Shown: positions 25,551 through 37,192 of the stretch, piece by piece
Layout of the letters: each line of letters begins with the position of its first letter
Position numbering within the stretch: the stretch's first letter is position 1
Origin: Bacteroidota bacterium
Lineage (GTDB): Bacteria > Bacteroidota > Bacteroidia > Chitinophagales > Chitinophagaceae
Assembly: GCA_018267515.1 (NCBI GenBank)
Contig: JAFDYJ010000017.1
Coordinates: 1-64,000, forward strand
Reading direction: 5' to 3'
Length of the DNA: 64,000 nucleotides
Made by a program: the position numbers and the translations under genes
Notes under the pieces: model-generated
Database searches by the model: none
What the model was told of the DNA's origin: nothing
The model's input: the letters and a program-made list of their open reading frames with translations, nothing else

Positions 25551-25590
25551 TAAAGCAGCTTCGTCCGTAGCTGCTTTAATTTTTTTTAAA
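25551..25590 (+). terminator. Terminator-like hairpin between two minus-strand genes
   Basis: A perfect 10-bp stem (TAAAGCAGCT / AGCTGCTTTA) with an 8-base loop is followed by a run of eight T on the plus strand. There is no plus-strand gene upstream; on the minus strand the tail after the stem is A-rich, with TTTTT only later, so it could still serve acs. Confidence 0.6.
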
Positions 25591-25633
25591 CTTCTCTTCT
25601 ATTCAATTTCAAGAGACGGTGTAATGCCTATCC

Positions 25634-27571
25634 TTATACCCGGTGATTTTTTATTTCTTCCACCACGGAAGGATCTAGTAAGGTGGTAGTATCCCCCAGG
25701 TTAGAAGTTTCACCTTCAGCAATTTTTCGTAAAATTCTCCTCATAATTTTTCCGCTTCTTGTTTTCGGAAGCCCGGGAACAAACTGAATCTTATCCGGCT
25801 TTGCAATGGGACCAATGATTCTTGTCACAGTTTGTAAAATATCTTTTTTCATCAATTCGGGATCATGTTGCTTACCATTAAAAATCACATATGCATAAAT
25901 ACCCTGTCCTTTGATATCATGAGGATAGCCGACAACTGCACTTTCCACTACTCCTGCATGCATATTAATAGCATTCTCAACCTCTGCAGTGCCGATACGA
26001 TGGCCGCTAACGTTCAGTACATCGTCCACCCGCCCTGTAATTCTGTAATTGCCTTTTGAGTCTTTCAAAGCACCATCTCCTGAAAAATATAAATTTTCAT
26101 AAGTAGAAAAATAATTTAAACGGAAACGTTCATGATCACCATATGTAGTCCTGATCATGCCGGGCCAGGGAGCTTTGATACACAAGTTTCCCGACACCGT
26201 TTCTCCTTCCTTAGGTTCTGGAAGATGATTGCCGTTGTCATCCACTAATACAGGCTGAACTCCCGGCAGCGGAAGTGAAGCCCAGGATGGGATTGCCGGT
26301 GTTATCCCGGCCAGGTTTGAAATCATAATCCCACTGGTTTCCGTTTGCCACCAAGTATCTACAACCGGGCACTTCTTTTTTCCGACATTTTCATTATACC
26401 AGTGCCAGGCTTCTTCATTAATCGGCTCCCCAACACTACCCAACACTTTCAAACTGGACAGATCTTTTCCTTTCAATGGCTCCAGGCCAAAGCCCATCAG
26501 GCTTCTGATGGCAGTCGGTGCCGTATAAAGGATATTTACTTTGTATTTATCTACAATATCCCAATATCTCCCTGCATCAGGCCAGGTGGGAATTCCTTCA
26601 AACATTAATGAAGTGGCACCGGCGCATAAAGGCCCATACAAGGTGTAACTATGGCCGGTAATCCAACCGATATCAGCAGTACAGAAATAAATGTCACCGG
26701 GTTTATATTGAAATGTATTTACAAAGGTGTAAGTAGTCCAGATCATATATCCGGCACAGGTATGTACTACTCCTTTCGGTTTTCCTGTACTTCCTGAAGT
26801 ATATAAAATAAACAAAGTGTCTTCTGCATCCATTTCCTCGGCAGGAAATGACACTTTTCCGTTTTTTTCCACTTGTGCTTCTGCATATTCCATTTCATCT
26901 TCCCACCAAACATCCCTTCCTTTGATCATTGAAACCGGAGTTCTTGTTCTTGTATATACAATTACCCTTTTTACAGTCTTATTTCCCACTAATGCATCAT
27001 CAATCACTCCTTTTAATGGAATATCTTTTCCTCCACGATAAGCCCCATCGCATGTAATTATAAATTCTGCCTTCGCATCATCAAGTCTGTCTGCAATACT
27101 CTGGGCAGAAAATCCGCCAAAGATGACACTATGAATGGCACCTATCCGGGCACAACCTAAAACAGCATATGCCAATTCCGGCACCATTCCCATATAAATA
27201 CAAACCCGGTCACCCTTTTTCACACCGTTATTTATCAGCATTTGGGCAACCTGGCAAACCCGTTTATGCAAACGATCGTACGTTACAACCCGTGTTCTTT
27301 CTTCAGGATTATTCGGCTCCCATATAATAGCAGGATGATCCCCAAACTCTTCGAGATGCCGATCAATACAATTTTCAGTAATATTCAACTTAGCACCCTG
27401 AAACCATTTTATATCGGGAGTTTTAAAATTCCATTCCAGTACTTTATCCCATTTTTTTCTCCAGTAAAAATTATCAGCTATTGAAGCCCAGAACTCCTCA
27501 GGCTCCCTGGTACTGACTCGATACGCCATTTCGTATTCTTCCTTGCTGCGGATCTGATATGGATAACTCAT
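25634..27571 (-). CDS. acs: Acetyl-CoA synthetase (AMP-forming)
   Basis: Makes acetyl-CoA from acetate, CoA and ATP through acetyl-AMP. The 645 residues match the family. Segments: FKTPDIKWFQGAKLNITENCIDRHL, VCIYMGMVPELAYAVLGCARIGAIHSVIFGGFSAQSIADRL, ILYTSGSTGKPKGVVHT (the AMP P-loop), FCTADIGWITGHSYTLYGPLCAGAT, VVDTWWQTETSG, YFSGDGALKDSKGNYRITGRVDDVLNVSGHRIGTAEVE and the C-terminal PKTRSGKIMRRILRK containing the lysine that is controlled by acetylation. It is transcribed divergently from the carbonic anhydrase gene; a 13-bp direct repeat sits in the shared 184-base region. Confidence 0.96.
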   Translation of the reverse strand: MSYPYQIRSKEEYEMAYRVSTREPEEFWASIADNFYWRKKWDKVLEWNFKTPDIKWFQGAKLNITENCIDRHLEEFGDHPAIIWEPNNPEERTRVVTYDRLHKRVCQVAQMLINNGVKKGDRVCIYMGMVPELAYAVLGCARIGAIHSVIFGGFSAQSIADRLDDAKAEFIITCDGAYRGGKDIPLKGVIDDALVGNKTVKRVIVYTRTRTPVSMIKGRDVWWEDEMEYAEAQVEKNGKVSFPAEEMDAEDTLFILYTSGSTGKPKGVVHTCAGYMIWTTYTFVNTFQYKPGDIYFCTADIGWITGHSYTLYGPLCAGATSLMFEGIPTWPDAGRYWDIVDKYKVNILYTAPTAIRSLMGFGLEPLKGKDLSSLKVLGSVGEPINEEAWHWYNENVGKKKCPVVDTWWQTETSGIMISNLAGITPAIPSWASLPLPGVQPVLVDDNGNHLPEPKEGETVSGNLCIKAPWPGMIRTTYGDHERFRLNYFSTYENLYFSGDGALKDSKGNYRITGRVDDVLNVSGHRIGTAEVENAINMHAGVVESAVVGYPHDIKGQGIYAYVIFNGKQHDPELMKKDILQTVTRIIGPIAKPDKIQFVPGLPKTRSGKIMRRILRKIAEGETSNLGDTTTLLDPSVVEEIKNHRV

Positions 27572-27627
27572 TTGTTATTATACTTTGATAATGAAAAAAT
27601 ATTTTTTGGGCTCTAAAAATACGACAG

Positions 27628-27683
27628 AATCAGGAAATAATTGTCGCTTATACCAAATCAATCAACCAATAATCAGGAAATAA
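27628..27683. repeat. 13-bp direct repeat in the acs-can divergent region
   Basis: AATCAGGAAATAA occurs at 27628-27640 and again at 27671-27683, 43 bases apart start to start (about four helical turns). Confidence 0.6.
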
Positions 27684-27742
27684 GTATTATTGTATCCTTA
27701 TCATCTGTTCAATAAAGTCACCTGATTCCATTATCTATCCCA

Positions 27743-27750
27743 TAGCTTTG
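27743..27750 (+). promoter_or_regulatory. Candidate -7 box of the carbonic anhydrase gene
   Basis: TAGCTTTG fits TAnnTTTG exactly and ends 5 bases before the ATG, so the transcript would begin at or next to the start codon. Confidence 0.4.
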
Positions 27751-27755
27751 TATTT

Positions 27756-28391
27756 ATGAAACTTTTTGAAAAATTGTTGCGTGAAAATAAATCTTGGGCA
27801 GCAAGCCAGGTTGCTAAAGACCCTGATTATTTTAAGCATCTTGCCGATGTTCAGACACCCGAAGTATTATGGATTGGATGCAGTGACAGTCGTGTACCTG
27901 CCAACCAGATTACCAATACAGAGCCGGGAGAAATTTTTGTACACCGGAATATTGCCAACCTGGTTATAAACAATGATGTCAACCTTTTGAGTGTTTTGGA
28001 CTTTGCCGTCAGTCACTTGAAAGTAAAACATGTTATTGTATGCGGGCACTATGGTTGCGGGGGAATCAAAGCTGCAATTACTAACCAGGATTACAAAGCA
28101 ATATTGAATATGTGGCTCCGAAGTATTAAAGATGTATACCGTATTCATCGTGCAGAATTGGATAGTATTCAGAATTTTGAAAAAAAGGAAAACAGGTTAG
28201 TAGAATTAAATGTACAGGAACAGGTTTTTAACCTGGCTAAGACTTCAATAATTCAAAGAGCCTGGAAAAATGAGCAACGACCTCATTTGCATGGATGGGT
28301 TTATAGTTTAAAAGATGGTTTATTACATCCTGTTTATGAAATGAAGCCGGGTACTCATATTGACCCACTGTATGAATATGACGGACTTTGA
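27756..28391 (+). CDS. can: Beta-class carbonic anhydrase
   Basis: Zinc enzyme that interconverts CO2 and bicarbonate, supplying bicarbonate to carboxylases. The 211 residues and motifs fit the beta class: zinc ligands Cys42 (in GCSDSRV), His98 and Cys101 (in CGHYGCGG), with the Asp44-Arg46 pair that gates the active site. FVHRNIANLV and WLRSIKDVYR are further family segments. The gene is the first of a plus-strand run and is divergent from acs. The spacing to gldA is 58 bases with another candidate promoter box in between. Confidence 0.95.
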   Translation: MKLFEKLLRENKSWAASQVAKDPDYFKHLADVQTPEVLWIGCSDSRVPANQITNTEPGEIFVHRNIANLVINNDVNLLSVLDFAVSHLKVKHVIVCGHYGCGGIKAAITNQDYKAILNMWLRSIKDVYRIHRAELDSIQNFEKKENRLVELNVQEQVFNLAKTSIIQRAWKNEQRPHLHGWVYSLKDGLLHPVYEMKPGTHIDPLYEYDGL

Positions 28392-28437
28392 ATTCCCAAA
28401 ATTCATTACAATCACCAATCTGTTTCGTAACAAGTAC

Positions 28438-28445
28438 TAATTTTG
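28438..28445 (+). promoter_or_regulatory. Candidate -7 box of gldA
   Basis: TAATTTTG fits TAnnTTTG exactly and ends 4 bases before the gldA ATG. It lies within the gap after can. Confidence 0.4.
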
Positions 28446-28449
28446 ACGA

Positions 28450-30692
<2,243 letters not shown>

Positions 30693-30737
30693 ATTTTAAT
30701 TCTTAAAAACTAACTTTCGTTTCAAAGATTAAAATCT

Positions 30738-31052
30738 ATGAAAATACTGGCTCATATACCTGCCTGGTTAAAGAATAAATATCTGGTTTCATTTTCTGTT
30801 TTTACAGCTGTATTGCTCTTTTTTGACAAAAACGATCTTTTCACCCAGTGGGGCCGTCACCAGGAATTAAAGGAATTACAGCAAAGTAAAGAATACTACA
30901 AATCGCAGATTGCTATCGAGCAAAAAGAGTTGGAAGACCTTAAGAACGATCCTGCCACCCTTGAAAAATATGCCAGGGAAAAATACCTGATGAAAAGAGA
31001 CAATGAAGATCTTTTTCTGATACCGGAAAGACCTACTGAATCAAAGAAATAA
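30738..31052 (+). CDS. FtsB/DivIC-like septum formation initiator
   Basis: 104-residue bitopic protein. A short cytoplasmic stretch is followed by one membrane helix (about 14-30, YLVSFSVFTAVLLFF), then a periplasmic coiled coil (about 38-76, HQELKELQQSKEYYKSQIAIEQKELEDLKNDP) and the family end TLEKYAREKYLMKRDNEDLFLIPE. FtsB and DivIC scaffold the division complex with FtsL and FtsQ. Location 45 bases downstream of eno is the classic neighbourhood of this family in many bacteria (established), which strengthens the call. Confidence 0.88.
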   Translation: MKILAHIPAWLKNKYLVSFSVFTAVLLFFDKNDLFTQWGRHQELKELQQSKEYYKSQIAIEQKELEDLKNDPATLEKYAREKYLMKRDNEDLFLIPERPTESKK

Positions 31053-31137
31053 TATTTCTATACAATAACAGGAACCATATTTCGTTTCTAATACGGACGT
31101 TTTACATTTCTCTGATTTTCACTTTTTAAGGACATTA

Positions 31138-31383
31138 ATGGATTTACCTATGACAAGTTTTACACCCGAGGAACTTTTATTGTATTTATACAAAGAATCC
31201 TCTCCTGAGCAAACTAAAGCTATCCAGGAAGCCTTAGAAAAAGATTGGTCACTCCGTGAGAAACTGACCGTTTTAAAAGCTTCTATGGAAAGATTGGATC
31301 GGATTGTTGAAAAACCACGCACTGAAATTGTGCTGAAAGTGCTTAGCTACGCAAGAGAAAAATCTATTGAAAAAGTACATTAG
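31138..31383 (+). CDS. Small conserved-looking protein, unknown function
   Basis: 81-residue acidic-basic helical protein: TSFTPEELLLYLYKESSPEQTKAIQEALEKDWSLREKLTVLKASMERLD, ending EIVLKVLSYAREKSIEK. The first half resembles the short helical input part of anti-sigma factors (the EELLLYLYKESSPEQ pattern), but there is no membrane helix and no zinc site. The ATG could be at 31138 or 31150. It lies 85 bases after the FtsB-like gene and is closed by a terminator. No function is assigned. Confidence 0.7.
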   Translation: MDLPMTSFTPEELLLYLYKESSPEQTKAIQEALEKDWSLREKLTVLKASMERLDRIVEKPRTEIVLKVLSYAREKSIEKVH

Positions 31384-31409
31384 TTCCCGAATCCCCTGAA
31401 AAGACCTTG

Positions 31410-31445
31410 GCATCCCGACAGTAATCGTCAGGATGCTTTTTATTT
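31410..31445 (+). terminator. Terminator of the eno/FtsB-like/small-gene run
   Basis: Stem GCATCC / GGATGC extended past one C-A mismatch by GAC / GTC, then a TTTTTATTTT tail. Confidence 0.75.
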
Positions 31446-31529
31446 TACCACAGCCTGTATTTTACACAGACATTTGTGGCAGAATTACCATATGACTTAC
31501 TATCACCGGTATTACTGCTAAATTGCAGT

Positions 31530-32183
31530 ATGACACGCAAAGAACGCTATCGTTTTGTTATTGACTATTTTCAACAACATGCCCCCGAAGCTGCCACCGA
31601 ACTCATGTATGATACTCCTTATGAATTATTGGTAGCAGTCATCCTCTCTGCACAATGCACCGACAAAAGAGTTAATCTAACCACGCCTTCAATTTTTAAA
31701 AAATATCCTGACATAAAATCACTCAGCAAAGCCGGATTTGAAGATTTATTTCAACTGATCAAAAGCATTTCATATCCTAACAATAAAACAAAGCATCTGA
31801 TAGGAATGGCTCAAAAAGTCGTTGAAGATTTTGATTGTGAAATCCCAATGACAGTTGAAGAATTAATGAAACTGCCGGGAGTTGGAAGAAAAACGGCTAA
31901 TGTTATTACTTCGGTAATAGACCGCCAGCCCAATATGGCAGTAGATACTCATGTTTTCCGTGTCAGCAAAAGAATCGGGCTTGTCAGCTCCTCCGCTTCT
32001 ACACCATTGGCAGTCGAAAGAGAATTAATAAAAAATATTCCTGAATCATTAATTCATAAAGCCCATCACTGGCTGATACTTCATGGCCGGTATGTGTGTG
32101 TTGCCCGAAAACCACACTGCCATCAATGTGGACTGCAACCGGCCTGCCGATATTTTCATAAGTATATTTCTGCAAAACCTTAA
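31530..32183 (+). CDS. nth: Endonuclease III
   Basis: DNA glycosylase/AP lyase that removes oxidised pyrimidines. The helix-hairpin-helix LMKLPGVGRKTANVI carries the catalytic Lys, and MAVDTHVFRVSKRIGL carries the catalytic Asp. Four cysteines at the end (CVARKPHCHQCGLQPAC, spacing C-x6-C-x2-C-x5-C) hold the [4Fe-4S] cluster. The frame opens at a GTG at 31476, but the ATG at 31530 gives 217 residues, near the 211 of E. coli, and the residues before it are not family-like. Nothing else is on the same strand after it. Confidence 0.95.
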   Translation: MTRKERYRFVIDYFQQHAPEAATELMYDTPYELLVAVILSAQCTDKRVNLTTPSIFKKYPDIKSLSKAGFEDLFQLIKSISYPNNKTKHLIGMAQKVVEDFDCEIPMTVEELMKLPGVGRKTANVITSVIDRQPNMAVDTHVFRVSKRIGLVSSSASTPLAVERELIKNIPESLIHKAHHWLILHGRYVCVARKPHCHQCGLQPACRYFHKYISAKP

Positions 32184-32257
32184 TTCCTTTCAACCTGCTT
32201 TTCTATTCCTCTCCACTCTTATTTCTATGAAATGATAAGTGTTAGAATCCATTATAA

Positions 32258-32290
32258 TAAAAAAATCCCGGCTGCTTGTGGCAACCGGGA
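32258..32290 (-). terminator. Terminator of the second M1 peptidase gene
   Basis: 10-bp stem that pairs fully only in the minus-strand RNA (one G-U in UCCCGGUUGC/GCAGCCGGGA), followed by seven T. It is 53 bases past the stop. Confidence 0.8.
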
Positions 32291-32342
32291 ATATCTATAT
32301 AACTATCAACTCACTTTAGGCCTATTCCAATCAAAGGGAAAA

Positions 32343-34406
32343 CTATTTTTCTTTCCAGACATTATTGGCCGGGTTAAAATCCGGTAATACTTTATCCGGA
32401 TCATAAGTAACAGATTCAATTTCTCCGGTAGAAGGATATTTGAATACCCAACTGGTATTGCGTTCCCATATTTCAACCGGCAATTTTACCTTGTCTGTTT
32501 TCCCGCTTTTCATTTTAATTTCCAGGATCACAGGCATTGCCATCTTTTCTAAATTATCGAGAGTAATATAGGCGCCTTTAGAATAATCAGTGCTGTCAAC
32601 ATATTTTACGCTGCGTACTGCCACATCAAGACGCCAGTTATTGACAAACCATCCTCGCCAAAACCATTGCAGGCTTTCTCCGGCTGCATTTTCAATTGTT
32701 CTGAAAAAATCATCAGGAGTGGGATGTTTAAAAGCCCATCGCTGAATATAAGTTTTAAAAGCATAATCAAAACGATCAGGTCCTAAAATCTGCTCTCTCA
32801 ATAAAACTAAACCGGCACTGGGTTTACTGTACAATAATGTTCCGTTATTTCTTTCTTTCAAATTATCAGCGCCATTACTCAAAATAGGTTCTAAAGTTGG
32901 AGCAGTAAAGAACTGTGCCTGTCGTTCTGCATCAACGGGGCGGGATGGTTTGTATTCTCCATTATGAAAATTAGCGGTAGACAGGGTATTGATAAACGTA
33001 TTGAATCCTTCATCCATCCAACCGTATAAACGTTCATTAGAACCTACAATCATCGGGAACCAGGTATGACCAAACTCATGATCATTCACACCCCAAAGAC
33101 CACGGCCACGGCTACCGGATCCACAGAAAACGATACCGGGATATTCCATTCCCCCGGGCTCACCTGCTACTGCTGTGGCTGCAGGATACGGGTACTCATA
33201 CCATTTTGCAGAATTATATTCTATAGATCCCTTTACATATTCTGTAGAACGTCCCCAGGCATTATCACCATTACTTTCTACGGGGTAAGCAGAAATTGCT
33301 ATTGATTTTTTTCCGCTTGGTAAATCCATTTTTGCAGCATCAATTATAAATGAAGATGAAGCTGCCCAGGATGCATCTCTTGCATTTTTTATAATAAAAT
33401 GCCAGGTCAATTCTGATTTCCCGGAAGGTCGTGATTTGGGGTCTGTAACTTCATCTGCAGAACGAATGATGATTGTTTTTTCACTTTTGGCTGCCGAAGC
33501 CCAGCGCTTCATTTGTTCGGGTGTATAAACTTCCTGCGGATTTTGAAGCTCGCCGGATGCTACAACAATATCCTTTGCAGGCACTGTTATTTTTAAATCA
33601 AAATTTCCATATTCAAGATAAAATTCACCGGGACCTGTATACGGCAACGTATTCCAACCAATCACATCATCAAATACACACATCCTCGGATACCATTGTG
33701 CTACGGTAAATATTTTGCCATTTTTAGTTTTCAAAATTCCCATCCGGTCTGAGCCATAGTCAGGTGAAATAAATGAATATTCGATTTTCAGTTTTAATAC
33801 TGCACCATTTGCGCTTAAAGCTTTTGGCAGGAAGATCTGCATCCGGGTATCCTCTACCAGGAATTTCAGTTCAGATACCGGTGAGGTACCTGTTGCATTT
33901 AAAATTTTAATTGATTTAATCTTAAAGCCTGCATCGAATACCTGTCCGTGTCCTCCATTCCGGCTACCTCCCACCGGCACTATAGCACTTCCACGGGAAT
34001 CTTGCCTGAATAAATTCTGATCTAACTGCATCCAGATAAAATCCATTTTTAAAGGACTGTTATTGGTGTATGTCAGTATTTCTGTACCGGCAATTTCATT
34101 GGTTTCTTCATTCAACTTAACGGCCAACTGATAATCTGCACGGTTTTGCCAATACTTAGGCCCGGGTTCTCCGGTGGCAGCCCTGTAATCATTCCCGTTT
34201 TTCGAATAGAAAAAGGGAGCAAACGTTTCGCTGTAATTATATTTTGTTTGTGGCGCATTAGGATCAGCTACTTCTACAAAGCGGGGTCTCCCCATTCTAA
34301 CTGCAGTATCTCTTGCCACCGGCTGTTGCTGCTGATTAGTTTGCTGAGATGTTGCAACATCTGTCATACCCAGCAGTATCAAAATAATAATGAAAATATT
34401 TCTCAT
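32343..34406 (-). CDS. M1 family metallopeptidase, full length
   Basis: 687-residue exported zinc aminopeptidase-like enzyme. A signal peptide (about 1-20) is followed by the N-terminal beta saddle ([14 protein letters not shown] to [14 protein letters not shown]), then the catalytic domain with [15 protein letters not shown] at 443-447 and the third zinc ligand Glu466 in [10 protein letters not shown], and a C-terminal domain through [16 protein letters not shown] to the end. Close paralogue of the enzyme at bases 1-1350 (near-identical [17 protein letters not shown] block). It has its own terminator and sits apart from the SusCD pairs. Exported, so peptide scavenging is plausible. Confidence 0.93.
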   Translation of the reverse strand: MRNIFIIILILLGMTDVATSQQTNQQQQPVARDTAVRMGRPRFVEVADPNAPQTKYNYSETFAPFFYSKNGNDYRAATGEPGPKYWQNRADYQLAVKLNEETNEIAGTEILTYTNNSPLKMDFIWMQLDQNLFRQDSRGSAIVPVGGSRNGGHGQVFDAGFKIKSIKILNATGTSPVSELKFLVEDTRMQIFLPKALSANGAVLKLKIEYSFISPDYGSDRMGILKTKNGKIFTVAQWYPRMCVFDDVIGWNTLPYTGPGEFYLEYGNFDLKITVPAKDIVVASGELQNPQEVYTPEQMKRWASAAKSEKTIIIRSADEVTDPKSRPSGKSELTWHFIIKNARDASWAASSSFIIDAAKMDLPSGKKSIAISAYPVESNGDNAWGRSTEYVKGSIEYNSAKWYEYPYPAATAVAGEPGGMEYPGIVFCGSGSRGRGLWGVNDHEFGHTWFPMIVGSNERLYGWMDEGFNTFINTLSTANFHNGEYKPSRPVDAERQAQFFTAPTLEPILSNGADNLKERNNGTLLYSKPSAGLVLLREQILGPDRFDYAFKTYIQRWAFKHPTPDDFFRTIENAAGESLQWFWRGWFVNNWRLDVAVRSVKYVDSTDYSKGAYITLDNLEKMAMPVILEIKMKSGKTDKVKLPVEIWERNTSWVFKYPSTGEIESVTYDPDKVLPDFNPANNVWKEK

Positions 34407-34829
34407 ATGTAAAATTTAAAAAATTAATGAAGTTGCAATGTTACTATAAATACAGAATATTTGCCCGGAGAGAATCAAAATAACAAATGATTATTCTTAC
34501 ATCTATTTGCAGGCCGATGATTAATCAATTCTAAGTGAGATCGAATTAAATATTTATAAAATATTTTTTGGTACAATAAAGACACGGTTAGAAAAAAGTA
34601 CTTCAATTCATTGTATCTGAGTGGCATTACACTTTATAGGTCAGAACAGAAATAAATCAAACAATACTAATATTTTGAAAAAGATAAATAAGCTTTTATC
34701 GAACCTGAAGACGTAAGCAACAAAATTTTTATTTCATGGACAGGATGTGGAGCTTATCGCTCTTTACATGGAAGTTTCAGAAATAGAACCCGATAAAAAA
34801 GCCGGTTCTGAAAAACCGGCTAATTGATA
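34407..34829. other. AT-rich intergenic region between korA and the M1 gene
   Basis: 423 bases. Contains the korA terminator at 34793-34821 and the presumed promoter of the M1 gene. No other open frame beyond about 18 codons, repeat or RNA gene was seen; in particular no korB remnant. Confidence 0.5.
34793..34821 (-). terminator. Terminator of korA
   Basis: 8-bp stem AGCCGGTT / AACCGGCT, six-base loop, T6 tail on the minus strand, 9 bases after the korA stop. Confidence 0.85.
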
Positions 34830-36674
34830 TTAAAACATTTTACGGATATGTTCAACCAACTCTGTTTTCGTAATTGGAATTCCCATAATCTTATTATACC
34901 CTTTTGCATCCACAAAATAAATGTCCCGGATAATCCGGATGAGCTGACCATTATTAATCTCAGGAATTAATACTTTTTCAAAATTCCGGATAATATCTCC
35001 AAGATTTTTCGGGAAAGGACGCAAATGACGAAGGTGTGCATGACTTACTGAGTGACCTTGTGACTGTAATTCTTCCACCGCAGATTTTATTGCTCCATAA
35101 GTTGAACCCCAGCCTAACACCAACACTTTTCCTTTTGCCGGACCGCTATCCAATTTTTGCTCGGGAATGTAGTCTGCAACACGATCTACTTTTTCCTGGC
35201 GTATTTTCACCATATGCTGGTGATTATCGGGATCATAACTTACATTACCCGTTAAATCCTGTTTTTCCAGGCCGCCAATACGATGTTCTAATCCCGGTGT
35301 TCCCGGAATTGCCCAAGGACGCACTAATTTTTCATTTCTCTTATATGGCAGATATATTTCTTCTCCTTCATCCAATTTTTTCTTGAAGCTTACTTTGATT
35401 TCTTCAAGATCTGCAGCGGCCGGAAATTTCCAGGGCTCTGCGCCATTTGCTATATAACCATCGCTCAATAATATTACAGGAGTCATGTGCTGCAGCGCAA
35501 TTCTTACTGCTTCAAATGCAGCATAAAAACTATCGCTGGGTGTGCTGGCAGATACAATCGGCATTGGACATTCCCCATTTCTTCCATAATATGCCTGGAG
35601 CAAATCACTTTGTTCAGTTTTTGTTGGCAATCCCGTTGATGGACCTCCTCTCTGTACATCTACAATAACTAAAGGTATTTCCAGCATCATAGCCAGGCCC
35701 ATAGCCTCAGATTTCAATGCCAGGCCCGGGCCCGAAGTGGTAGTAACAGCCAACGCACCACCATAGGCAGCTCCTATCGCTGAAGCTATACCTGCGATTT
35801 CATCTTCTGCCTGGAAAGTCCGTACACCAAAATTTTTATACCGGGCAAGATCATGCAATATATCAGAAGCCGGAGTTATTGGATAGGTACCGAGAAATAA
35901 GGGTAGTCCGCATTTTTGTGAAGCAGCAATCAATCCATATGCAATAGCCTGGTTGCCCATAATGGAGCGATAATTTCCAGGCTCCATTTTTGCTTTTTCA
36001 ACTTTATAAGTTGTAGTAAATGTTTCGGTAGTGTCCCCAAAATTATACCCAGACTGCAGCGCTTTAATATTACTATTCAGAATCTCATCTTTTTTCCCAA
36101 ACTTTTCTCGCAGAAAGTTGATAGAACTGTTCATATCCCGGCTATACATCCAATATAAAAAGCCGAGAACAAACATATTTTTTGCCCGGTCTTTTTCTTT
36201 CATACCCAGGGAAAATTCTTTCAAAGCTTCCCGGGTCAGTTTGGTCACATCTATTTTTATCAATTCATAATTATCCAGAGAGCCATCTTCAAGTGGATTA
36301 ATACCTTCCGGGTAATTGGCAAGCCGGAGATTCTTTGTATCAAATCCATCTGTATTAGCAATGATCCTACCTCCTTTTTTCAATTGACGAAGATTCGTCT
36401 TCAAAGCAGCGGCATTCATAGCTACTAAAACATCACAGGCATCTCCGGGAGTAAAGACCGGCTTGCTGGAAAAACGAAGTTGATATCCGCTCACACCGGG
36501 TAAGGTTCCCTGTGGGGCACGAATTTCTGCCGGAAAATCCGGAAAAGTAGCCAGGTCAATTCCAAGAAGTGCGGTATTATTGGTAAACTGGCTCCCTGTT
36601 AACTGCATACCATCGCCACTATCTCCGGCAAATTTAATGACGACATCACTGATTATTTCCTGCTTACGGGTCAT
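34830..36674 (-). CDS. korA: 2-oxoacid:ferredoxin oxidoreductase, fused gamma-alpha subunit (KorA-like)
   Basis: 614-residue subunit of a 2-oxoglutarate-type ferredoxin oxidoreductase: decarboxylates the 2-oxoacid to the acyl-CoA and reduces ferredoxin. Gamma domain (about 10-190): VVIKFAGDSGDGMQLTGSQF and TFPDFPAEIRAPQGTLPGVSGYQLRF. Alpha domain follows: GNQAIAYGLIAASQKCGLPLFLGTYPITPASDILHDLARY, FQAEDEIAGIASAIGAAYGGALAVTTTSGPGLALKSEAMGLAMMLEIPLVIVDVQRGGPSTGLPTKTEQSDLLQAYYGRNGE. The thiamine-binding beta subunit normally encoded next to it is not here: a terminator closes the gene right after the stop. Hence the partner must lie elsewhere. Confidence 0.92.
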   Translation of the reverse strand: MTRKQEIISDVVIKFAGDSGDGMQLTGSQFTNNTALLGIDLATFPDFPAEIRAPQGTLPGVSGYQLRFSSKPVFTPGDACDVLVAMNAAALKTNLRQLKKGGRIIANTDGFDTKNLRLANYPEGINPLEDGSLDNYELIKIDVTKLTREALKEFSLGMKEKDRAKNMFVLGFLYWMYSRDMNSSINFLREKFGKKDEILNSNIKALQSGYNFGDTTETFTTTYKVEKAKMEPGNYRSIMGNQAIAYGLIAASQKCGLPLFLGTYPITPASDILHDLARYKNFGVRTFQAEDEIAGIASAIGAAYGGALAVTTTSGPGLALKSEAMGLAMMLEIPLVIVDVQRGGPSTGLPTKTEQSDLLQAYYGRNGECPMPIVSASTPSDSFYAAFEAVRIALQHMTPVILLSDGYIANGAEPWKFPAAADLEEIKVSFKKKLDEGEEIYLPYKRNEKLVRPWAIPGTPGLEHRIGGLEKQDLTGNVSYDPDNHQHMVKIRQEKVDRVADYIPEQKLDSGPAKGKVLVLGWGSTYGAIKSAVEELQSQGHSVSHAHLRHLRPFPKNLGDIIRNFEKVLIPEINNGQLIRIIRDIYFVDAKGYNKIMGIPITKTELVEHIRKMF

Positions 36675-36770
36675 TGAATTACTAATTTGGTGTGCGAATT
36701 TACAACAGGATCATGAATTGTAGATGCTGAAATACAGGAATTTGCTTCTTTTCATGATTCACCCGGTAGG

Positions 36771-36802
36771 CAGAAATATGCAACAACGCATGATTTTACA
36801 AA
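36771..36802 (-). promoter_or_regulatory. Candidate promoter of korA
   Basis: On the minus strand TTTG, then 20 bases, then TATTTCTG: the -33/-7 arrangement of Bacteroidota with one mismatch in the -7 box. About 95 bases upstream of the start. Confidence 0.35.
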
Positions 36803-37113
36803 CCACCAAATCCTGATATAAAGAAGCTCGATATTTCGTTCTCATTCTGTAAACTAAAAAAATAATTTACCGGTTTTTGTTTCTTTGATTCCCTCCCTCT
36901 GTGAAGTGGAAATAATGATAAGCGGAGAAATTTCAATCAGTTGATCCTGCAAAATGTTTTTTTTACAGATTAAATCATATTCAGAAAAATGATTGCGGGT
37001 TTATTTTTTTCCTTCTCAGCAATTATTATCATGGACACATAACCACAGGTTACTCTTTTGCAGACCCCTATTCACTCATCGGGCAAATAGAATCAAACTA
37101 GTTCCATGTATAT

Positions 37114-37151
37114 CAAAAAAAGATTGGTTTTCGTAAACGAAAACCAATCTT
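37114..37151 (-). terminator. Terminator of the second susCD pair
   Basis: Perfect 14-bp stem (AAGATTGGTTTTCG / CGAAAACCAATCTT), 4-base loop and, on the minus strand, T6. Confidence 0.9.
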
Positions 37152-37192
37152 GAAAAAATTACTTGCAAATGATTTATACTATCGCAATAAAT

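Larger units (their letters stand above)
36675..37192. other. Intergenic region upstream of korA
   Basis: 518 bases. Holds the candidate korA promoter (36771-36802), the terminator of the second susCD pair (37114-37151) and, in between, AT-rich sequence without open frames or repeats I could detect. Confidence 0.5.
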
